Shown one piece after another: positions 57,361-64,000 of a DNA stretch of 64,000 bases. The translations under genes and the position numbers were made by a program. The notes under the pieces are model-generated. The model ran no database searches. It worked only from the letters and a program-made list of their open reading frames with translations, and was not told the origin of the DNA. Position 1 is the first letter of the stretch. Every line of letters starts with the position of its first letter. Origin of the DNA: Chloranthus sessilifolius (taxonomy: Eukaryota > Streptophyta > Magnoliopsida > Chloranthales > Chloranthaceae); contig CM037598.1 in the NCBI GenBank assembly GCA_021018995.1, positions 69,768,671-69,832,670 on the forward strand, written 5' to 3'.

Positions 57361-57945
57361 TATTTTGGCCATAACGTTTTATCCCGAACTCCGATTAAGA
57401 CGATTCTTTTTGCGTTGGAAAGCTAATAGAAAAATCTACAACTTTCATGTTTTGACCAACTCATGAATCAATCGTATTAATAGTTAAAAAAATATAAGAA
57501 TGTTACGTCAAATCGCTCGAGCGAGCTATTATCATCGCTCGAGCGAGGTATCACCGAACTCCGACATTACCTTAGTATTTTAGTCATAACTTTTTATCCC
57601 GAACTCAGATTAAGACGATGCTTTTTGCGTTGGAAAGCTAATAGAAAAATCTACAACTTTCATGTTTTGACCAACTCATGAATCAATCGTCTTGATGGTC
57701 AAACAAATATGAGAATGTTACATCAAATCGCTCGAGCGAGCTATTATCATCGTTCGAGCGAGGTATCACCGAACTCCGGTATTGCCTTAGTATTTTAGTT
57801 ATAACTTTTTATCTCGAACTCCGATTGAGACGATTCTTTTTGCGTTAGAAAGCTAATATAAAAATCTATAACTTTCATGTTTTGATCAACACATGAATCA
57901 ATCGTCTTGATAGTCAAACAAATATGAGAATGTTACGTCAAATTC
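57361..57945. repeat. ~215-bp tandem repeats in the solo LTR
   Basis: Units begin near 57361, 57576 and 57791 (TATTTT(G/A)G(C/T)CATAAC...), each with TTTTTGCGTT(G/A)GAAAGCTAAT. The first two end with two copies of the palindrome CGCTCGAGCG (one mutated in the second); the third lacks it. Confidence 0.85.
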
Positions 57946-59210
57946 TAGGATTGGCGCAACTTGCCTGTTTTGACTTGTTTTTGAGGAAACGCTTAAATAG
58001 GTCTATATTATTAGTAATTAGAGTTTATCTTAATGCATAAACGTATATTGTGATGTAGATTGAGGGCGAGAGGCCATCAATAGGACCTTGCTTGACTTCG
58101 CATAACTCCGAGTTCTAGGTAGGAGAATCTCATCTTTACAGTATTTTATTTTAATTTGCATGGATATTTTGAATTAAAATCTTTGAACTTGCATATGCCA
58201 TTGAAATCACATCTGTAAATTGAAATTGATATGAATGACTAAAAATCTAAATCTACCTGAATCCTGAAACCTGAATCTGCTTAAGCTCTGAAGATTTGAA
58301 ATCAAGAACCTGAACTATGTATAAGAGACTTCCATCTGATTATATTAGTATCTGCATTTGTTTTATGATTGACCTGAACGACCCCTCAAAAATTCCTGAA
58401 CAACTTCCTGGCACAAGTTTCCCTCATTACGCAGGGGCTTGTTGCATCCTGAAAAAGGTTTCATGAACGACGATGGTAGGTAGGGGTTCCCATCGGCTAT
58501 ATTCCTGCTCTCGAGATATAGTTTACTCGGGAGGTATTTTAAGTTGAGGATTAAGTCATGAATTACTGAACTTTGCATATAGAAGTTAGAGAAACTAAGA
58601 CACCAAACACCGATCATTCTTGAAACTGTTTTCACACATTTAGAAATAAATCTTACATATGATTTCCGCACCTAAATTCAGTTTATTATCTGCTTATATG
58701 TTTGACAAGCTATATTCGGGTATTGGTCTTGAAACCATGTTAGTTAAAGTAAAATGCCGTAGATGTCTTTCTTCTACTGAGCTTTGTTGGTTAGCTCACT
58801 CCAACTATACGTCACAGGTTCAGGTACTGACGTGGCTATTCAGGGCTGTGAGACTGATCCTGACTACGTGCCTGAGGAAGAGCTTGAGGTTCCTCCTGAG
58901 GAGTTTTTCCCAGTATAGAACTTACTGATTTTCTTATTTGTGGTGAGAGTTAGACTTGAATTTGTGGGCCCATTTTAGTTGGATACCATAGTTTTATATT
59001 TGACGTTGATTTCTGTTATGAGCCATGTTTCGATGATGGTCGGCCATCATCGGTGGTTCTTTACTTTTAATTGCTTCCGCATTTATTTTAGCTATGGATA
59101 TTTATTGCACTTTACTCTGATATGTGCCCTGTTTGTCCGGCTTATCGTTTATTCGATAGGTTGGCGAACCGGCCTTTCCTATACCTGAGGGATTGGAAAA
59201 GTCGGGTCGT
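57946..59210. other. Distal part of the solo LTR, no gene
   Basis: Mixed composition without a supportable frame. Short frames here (for example 58659-58928) lack family motifs. Confidence 0.5.
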
Positions 59211-59545
59211 CACACCATCATTGGGCATTGGCTATCATTTCCGTAATGGACCGCGTTATAAAGTTGCTAGACCCTGCCGATCGAGAGTGTTCGAAGAAGT
59301 TTGATACGCACAAAGATTTGTTGATACATCACCTCTCGCGACTTCTTCACACAATCGGATTGAGTTCTGCTCTCGATCAGCAGTGTCAACTTACTATCAT
59401 AAATAGTGTTGATCTTCCCCTCCAAAAGAACGGTTGGGATTGTGGGGTTTTCGTGTTGAAATACATTGAATACTTTTCCGAGCGGCGAAAAGTAGATTTT
59501 CAAGTGAAAGACGTGCAGCAATTTCAAGTTGAAATTGGACATTAA

Positions 59546-59827
59546 TTGTCCACGTTTGGGACTTAGTTTTTATTTTTTCACTTGTTTATTTTGTTTTGTA
59601 ATTATGATTCAAATTATTGGGATAATAAATGCATTTTTTATATACTTCGAGGTCCAGCAAGAAAACTCATTAGAATTTTAATCACGAATTGACACAAACT
59701 CAAGATCAAATCAAGTCAGGTTAGAGACTCCGAGTAGGTGTTCACACTATTCAAATTTAACTCCCTAAATCATAATTCATGATTAATGAAAAATTTTATT
59801 GACTAAAAAAGACTAAAAAAAGTGATT
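59546..59827. other. Non-coding gap between convergent MULE genes (copy 2)
   Basis: AT-rich 3' flanks of both genes, matching 36877-37135. No other feature seen. Confidence 0.5.
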
Positions 59828-62404
59828 TTATATTCTAACAAATTTACAAGAGCGGCGGTTATGTCCATATTTATTACAAGTTTTACACTGTAGTGGTCGA
59901 ACTTTGCCTTTAAATTGTATCCTCCTTTTCTTTGGGTGACCGACTTGACGTATGTTGTGCGGTGGTAAAACCTCGATATCTTTCCTTATAACTGCCCATT
60001 GGTGCTTATCAACGGTCAGAACAAATTATTCTTTATATGTTTCCCTACATAAGGCACTGGTAAACCAATGATCACAAAATTGAGAAATCTCTTTATCCCT
60101 ATTTCTGCGCTATAATGCAGCGATCGCATGCGAACATGGTAATCCAAGGATAGCCCAACATCTACATGTACACATTCGTTTCTCTAGATCGACACTGTGA
60201 GTGTATTGCGCACGTTTAACTTGAAATGTATCGCGACCATAGGGAATAACGTTCTTTCGATGGGCCCACCCTGAATTTTGTGTTATGTGCTCTTCTGCCA
60301 TCGGTGTCAACTCGTGTGCCATTTTATTTCCTTCTTCCTGACGCTGAAGGTAGAATTCAGCTACCTTCGTGCGAATGGTTTCTAACATTTTCATGATCAG
60401 TTCCTCTCTAGCTATCTTCAACACACTGTTAATGCTTTTAGTTATATTTGTTGTCAGTATATCATAACGCTTTCTTGGAAAATATGCGCGCGCTTAGAAA
60501 TGGTCACCGACTTTTTTAATCCATGTTATACATTCTGGGGGGGCCTCATCTTGTATTTTTCATAAAATTCATTTGAATTTTTCCTCGGAGAATGCACGGG
60601 CAGCAACCTAAAACTGCGGTCGAGAGATTGTATCCTTATATGTATAAAAAAGTTTCAAAGTTAGGTGTCGCATACAGTAGCTGTGAAATGCATTAGAAAA
60701 AACATTATGCACATCTTCCTCAACCCCTTCTGTCGGTCTGATATCAATACAAATTGCTTTTCAAAGTCCCCGATTATGCGTCTCCCAAATAGATCAAGGA
60801 ACCATATATCCAATGATCTTCATTTTCTTTGGATACAACGTCGAACACTATAGGGAATAAATGTCTATTACCGTCTATCCTCGTAGCTATTAACAACACT
60901 CCTTTGTATCATCCGCACAAATGCGTTCCATCTACCATAATTATTCTTCGCAAAGTGTTACGATAGCTCCTAATGCAATGTCTAAATGCTACGAAGAGCC
61001 TCTGAAAGGCATTATCAGGCTCGCGACACAATTCAGTCTGTATGTCTGGATCGACTCGCTATAATTCGGCAATATAAGACGGTAACATCTTAAATTGCTC
61101 CTTCTAGCTACCACGGATGTCGCTTAAAGCTATTTCTTTCCCTCTCCATGCTTTCCAATAACTTACTGTTACACCGTATTTTTTTTTTAATATAAAAAAT
61201 TATTAGAGCAGGAGTCCCGTCAAAGCCTTTTAACAATTTATCTCTCACGAAGGAAGCTATCCAAGAATTCATACACTGGCGATGTCCTCTTCCGAAAGCT
61301 AGCATTCCGCACGTATGTTGTGGGCGAAATGTCTTCACAACAAACGTGTCAACACCCACCAATTTTGATGCATGTATTCGCTAAGCACACCCTAATTGAA
61401 TACAGCTCGTCGTAACTCGAAGAGGACTAGTTTTTATTGATTTAATTTAAAAATTATTTGTCATTGCAAACTCTCTAAGGGCTTTTTAAAAGGTTTTTTT
61501 ATTTCTGAATGCCTGACCAACAGTTAATGGCCCCCCTTCATACAATTTTTCATCATCCGAATCCATATACTCTCCTTTCAAGTATTAAGCTGTAGTCTTT
61601 CTCCACCATAGGTTGATCAATTCTCCTATTAGTATGAACACGCGAAGTGGGCGAGGAGGGCAGTGCTTCAGTATTTTCAGGATCACTATCACCGTTATCG
61701 ACTGGAATATTATTACGTATTTGGGGTTGAGTCCATCGAGGTATGGTTAGTGTTCGCTCCTGTGCTCTGGCCTCGATTACTGTTCGCTCCGAAGCTATTG
61801 GTTCAGAAGGCCATTCGTATGGACTAATGCCTCCCAAAAATATTTCCCACTAATTCCAATCGAATATGTTGTTTACCGCTTCATCGTTATGCTGACATGT
61901 ATTGTCCATCGGATTCATTTGAGGATAATATCCTTGATCTTGATCGTCTTCTCTCATTGGAACGTATGAAGACGCTATTGGTTCTGTGATATGAGTGACT
62001 AATGTATTGTCCATTGGATTCATTTGAGGATAATATCCTTGATCTTCATCGTCTTGTCTCATTGGAATGTCTGAAGACGCTATTAGTTTGGTGACATGAG
62101 TGATTAATGATTTCTCGATATAAACATTTATCACACCATCACCAATACAATATGCTCTAATTAAGTTCACAAGATCATCAAAGTCCAACAATTCAGCAAA
62201 CACCAACTCCTCCTTGATACGCAATGAAACGGATAGCGAAATTGAATGCTCTTCCGGTTGAGTCCTACTAATATTGTACATTGTCTGCTTAAATTGATCA
62301 AATGGTATATTGTCTTTGATAACAACAATCTTCCGATGTCCACCATTGTAAGTATCATCTCTAACACGGACCCTATCGAAATGATAAAGAATGGGAACAT
62401 CCAT
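59828..62404 (-). pseudogene. MuDR-type (MULE) transposase
   Basis: Minus strand, start ATG at 62402-62404 (MDVPILYHFDRVRVRDDTYN), stop at 59828-59830. Order: N-terminal PB1-like/MuDR region with two imperfect DQGYYPQMNPMDNT repeats (61850-62404); linker 61553-61837; DNA-binding region 61108-61362 (FVVKTFRPQHTC ... GHRQCMNSWIA); DDE core with IMVDGTHLCG (first Asp, near 60925), LIATRIDGNRHLFPI, and LISDRQKGLRK (second Asp, near 60730); SWIM zinc finger 60110-60424 (CTCRCWAILGLPCSHAIAAL); C-terminal zinc knuckle CKTCNKYGHNRRSC near 59850. At least three stops or frameshifts separate these blocks, including a stop after THLCG. Family role: cuts and pastes the MULE. Confidence 0.88.
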
Positions 62405-62517
62405 TTCAATCTACAAAGATTAAAAAAATGAAAATTAAACCCTAAACCCTAAATTGATCAATATAATGGAAAAAATAATGAAAATTTAAACACTAAATTG
62501 ATAATAATAAAATTAGT

Positions 62518-62730
62518 CAAGGTAGCTAGCAAGCCGCTAGCTCAAGATAGCGGGCCGCTACCTCAAGATAGAGGGACGCTACCTTACTATAGCGTCCCAC
62601 TATCTTGAGGTAGCGGGCTACTATCTTGAGGTAGCGGCCCGCTATCTTGAGGTAGCGGCCCGCTATCTTGAGGTAGCGTCCCGCTATCTTAACGTAGCGT
62701 CCCGCTATAGCGGGCCGCCCATTTTTTGCT
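62518..62730. repeat. Subterminal palindrome array, right
   Basis: About ten units of ~21 bp, e.g. GATAGCGGGCCGCTACCTC and CTATCTTGAGGTAGCGGCCC. It ends ~341 bp from the right end and lies ~115 bp upstream of the transposase start. It mirrors the left array in place and length. Confidence 0.88.
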
Positions 62731-62942
62731 TTTCTAGCTAAAACTACTGTTTACTAAAAATTTATTCTTACCAGTTATCCTTGTCGTTGATAGGGTTGAT
62801 CTGAACAAGTAAAAGCGACGATGTTAGGGTTGGTCTGAACTATGAACTACTAATGGGAAACGGAATATAGAAAATAAGTAGAGGGGAATGAATTCATATA
62901 TTATTATATATATAAATAATATAAATAAATAAATCATACTGT
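62731..62942. other. MULE right subterminal spacer
   Basis: AT-rich, no gene. Likely transposase promoter DNA between the inverted repeat and the palindrome array; no clear TATA box can be assigned (several TATATA runs near 62900). Confidence 0.4.
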
Positions 62943-63071
62943 GGTGACTTGGCAAGTGGACGGTGACGTAGAAACGGCTTGGCTTGGAGCGGGCCTATTC
63001 TGCAAGGAATGAAACTATAGGGCTATTTTTGCAAATAAGTAAAATTATAGGGCCAAAAATGCAAATTTCCC
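62943..63071 (-). repeat. MULE terminal inverted repeat, right
   Basis: The reverse complement starts GGGAAATTTGCATTTTTGGC and matches 53282-53410 with about 9 differences in 129 bp. Confidence 0.9.
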
Positions 63072-63080
63072 TTAAATTAA
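63072..63080. repeat. MULE target-site duplication, right
   Basis: ttaaattaa, identical to 53273-53281. Confidence 0.88.
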
Positions 63081-63240
63081 TTCGACTCCTAGTAGGATTA
63101 GGAGACTAAATTAATTAGACCTTCAATAGGATTAAAAATATTAAACTAATCAGACTCGTAGTAGAACTAGGGAACTTAAACCAAGTAGAATTACAATAAT
63201 CACAAGGAAAGAAAAGGAAAACTAAACTATCTAAAGTATA
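63081..63240. repeat. AT-rich minisatellite, right part
   Basis: AGGATTAGGAGACTAAATTA-type units that resemble those left of the MULE, so the MULE landed inside the tract. Confidence 0.75.
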
Positions 63241-63644
63241 AGGAAGAGTTATAGCTGCTGACGTTCGCAGGCAGACGATTCAGTAGAGAAATAACCGACA
63301 CCCGCTCTAAAGTGTAATCATTGACATGTTGCAGCGTCGATAAATATCTGCAGCTAGCGATCACAACAAACTAGGAATCTTCCTAGAAATCCCCCTTTAT
63401 TTTCAACATTCCAAACACCGCATTGCCAGGGTCCACTTCGACAGAATTGGGCCACTGATTCAATGGGGATCGAGAGGAACCCAGAAAAAGCACGTACCAA
63501 CAGACTAGCGATCGTGATGCGATGCTTTTGCAGAACTCTTTCATTCTTAGATAGTTAGTTTTTATTTTTATTTTCCTATTTTTTTCTTCCCACCGCATCA
63601 TTTCAAATTCCTTTCAATATATGAGTCTTTGTCAATGACTCGAG
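63241..63644. other. Non-coding stretch upstream of the edge frame
   Basis: Mixed composition, T-rich near 63550-63590. It could be a leader or 5' UTR of the frame at 63645. No motif I can name. Confidence 0.4.
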
Positions 63645-64000
63645 ATGTCTGATATACAAAGAGTGAATTTAGGAGACCCACCATTGTGGGGATATTTTGG
63701 CAACCCCATATATGAAGAAGAATCACTCTACAATTCCAACCTACGACAACCTGAGATTAACATGGCTGGCGATCAAGAAAATCCCTTCTATACCCCGCAC
63801 ACCGAAAATAATCATAACGAGATAGATAGTAACACAAGACAAAACCTCACTGCTCAACAAATCGTAGAACTCAGTATTCAAAGAATACAAAGAGGAGATG
63901 ATACGCTGAGGAATTGCTCTGAGGACTGGTTGCCGCCTACGAGACCGTTAGGGCACGACAATATTTGGAAGAACAAGAACGACAGGAAAGGCAGCCTCCT
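63645..64000 (+). CDS. Unrecognised open frame, runs off the right edge
   Basis: From ATG at 63645 the frame stays open for 118 codons to the window end: MSDIQRVNLGDPPLWGYFGN, then Asn/Glu-rich (ENPFYTPHTENNHNEIDSNT), then LTAQQIVELSIQRIQRGDDT and EDWLPPTRPLGHD. An upstream ATG (63621) is closed after five codons, so 63645 is the better start. The polar, Asn/Gln-rich N-terminus after a long T-rich leader would suit the gag start of an older LTR element whose 5' part is at 16265-18214, but no family motif is visible. It could also be a host gene. Confidence 0.4.
   Translation, partial: MSDIQRVNLGDPPLWGYFGNPIYEEESLYNSNLRQPEINMAGDQENPFYTPHTENNHNEIDSNTRQNLTAQQIVELSIQRIQRGDDTLRNCSEDWLPPTRPLGHDNIWKNKNDRKGSL

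Larger units (their letters stand above)
56524..59214. mobile_element. Solo LTR (probably Ty3/gypsy) inserted in the MULE protease gene
   Basis: 2691 bp, TGTAATAACCC ... GGGTCGTCACA, TG/CA ends, 5-bp duplication, no coding region of the size of gag or pol. The ends resemble LTRs of Tekay/Del-type chromoviruses (from memory), so a solo LTR left by LTR-LTR recombination is the best reading; a compact non-autonomous element is the alternative. Inside are three ~215-bp tandem repeats (57361-57945). Absent from duplicate copy 1, so it is younger than the duplication, or the insertion was lost there. Confidence 0.75.
53868..59545 (+). pseudogene. MULE-borne Ulp1-like protease gene (copy 2), split by a solo LTR
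   Basis: Same gene as 33848-36876. DUF1985-like part 53868-54863: stop TAG at ~54229-54231 where copy 1 has Trp, stop TGA at 54519-54521 where copy 1 has Gly. Coiled coil to ~55257 (IEQQGRENKSLKEEVVSLKE) with an intact donor AAG/GTATAA. Linker and Ulp1 start at 55445-56113 (IPTFTKGTLYKLRNRTKRKS, KGKSWLDNEVIDLYLKVLD), further exons to 56523, then 59215-59545 (HWALAIISVMDRVIKLLDPA, LQKNGWDCGVFVLKYIEYFS) ending at a clean stop. Catalytic His, Asp, Gln and Cys are all still coded, but the solo LTR sits just at the His codons. An in-frame TGA at the WEAYCDR block is shared with copy 1, so it predates the duplication or marks a splice site. Confidence 0.82.
37340..60037. repeat. Tandem segmental duplication, unit 2
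   Basis: Second copy of 18941-37345 in direct orientation. It is longer mainly because it holds the 2.7-kb solo LTR at 56524-59214 and a longer gag repeat region. After TTTATA at 60032-60037 the sequence continues into the rest of the MULE transposase gene, whereas unit 1 ends there. Confidence 0.9.
53282..63071. mobile_element. MuDR-type transposon (MULE) with Ulp1-like gene, Kaonashi-like
   Basis: 9.8 kb (about 7.1 kb without the solo LTR). ~129-bp terminal inverted repeats, about 93% alike (9 differences by eye), flanked by a perfect 9-bp duplication. Two converging genes: Ulp1-like protease on the plus strand from the left end, MuDR transposase on the minus strand from the right end. This resembles MULEs known to carry Ulp1-like (Kaonashi-type) genes. 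Palindromic arrays of about 210 bp start ~335-340 bp inside each end. Both genes are broken in this copy. Confidence 0.9.

Noticed and set aside
18941-60037. Duplication as an assembly artefact
   Set aside because: The two units differ by about 4-6% with scattered substitutions, plus a solo LTR in only one; a false duplicate would be near-identical. Long reads over the junction would still settle it.
63383-63601. Minus-strand 72-residue frame near the right edge
   Set aside because: No motif, low-complexity Lys-rich start, and upstream of a longer plus-strand frame; probably chance.

Overview
The window is a stretch of plant nuclear DNA (a flowering plant; species not identifiable by eye) made almost wholly of nested transposable elements. 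The evidence is Ty3/gypsy elements of the Tat lineage (second, archaeal-type RNase H; tRNA-Arg-like primer site; LTRs of about 1.6 kb), a MuDR-type DNA transposon (MULE) carrying a Ulp1-like protease gene, and long AT-rich minisatellites. I found no convincing host gene, rRNA, tRNA or CRISPR array.

Layout. 1-16264: element A, a minus-strand Tat element whose 3' part lies left of the window. Its gag is split by element E (3190-9696), a non-autonomous LTR element with 8-bp flanking repeats. 16265-18214: older AT-rich DNA with a cluster of nine hairpins sharing one loop, a TATA/5'-exon-like stretch and a ~35-bp minisatellite. 18215-33128: element B, a Tat element bounded by TG...CA LTRs and a 5-bp target duplication (gtata). 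33344-37345: left part of a MULE. 37346-53067: element C, a second copy of B. 53282-63071: the whole MULE, with ~129-bp terminal inverted repeats and a perfect 9-bp target duplication. It holds a Ulp1-type gene on the plus strand and a MuDR transposase on the minus strand, converging, and a 2.7-kb solo LTR (56524-59214) sits inside its protease gene. 63081-64000: more minisatellite and an unrecognised open frame running off the edge.

How the parts relate. B plus the left of the MULE, and C plus most of the MULE, are two copies of one ~18.4-kb tandem duplication (18941-37345 and 37340-60037). The junction is a 6-bp TTTATA shared by the LTR TATA box and the MULE transposase gene. Features private to the left LTRs (a ~20-bp-arm hairpin) and to the right LTRs segregate as expected if the duplication followed insertion of the element. 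By-eye divergence agrees: about 9% between left and right LTRs of B, and about 4-6% between duplicate copies. The solo LTR is in copy 2 only, so it came later.

The most unusual signals are families of short palindromes: symmetrical palindromic arrays ~335-340 bp inside each MULE end; 21-nt palindromes in the LTR U3 and leader of the Tat elements, whose core differs between A and B/C while length and position are kept; and the nine-hairpin cluster at 16285-16643. All LTR elements here are decayed fossils.
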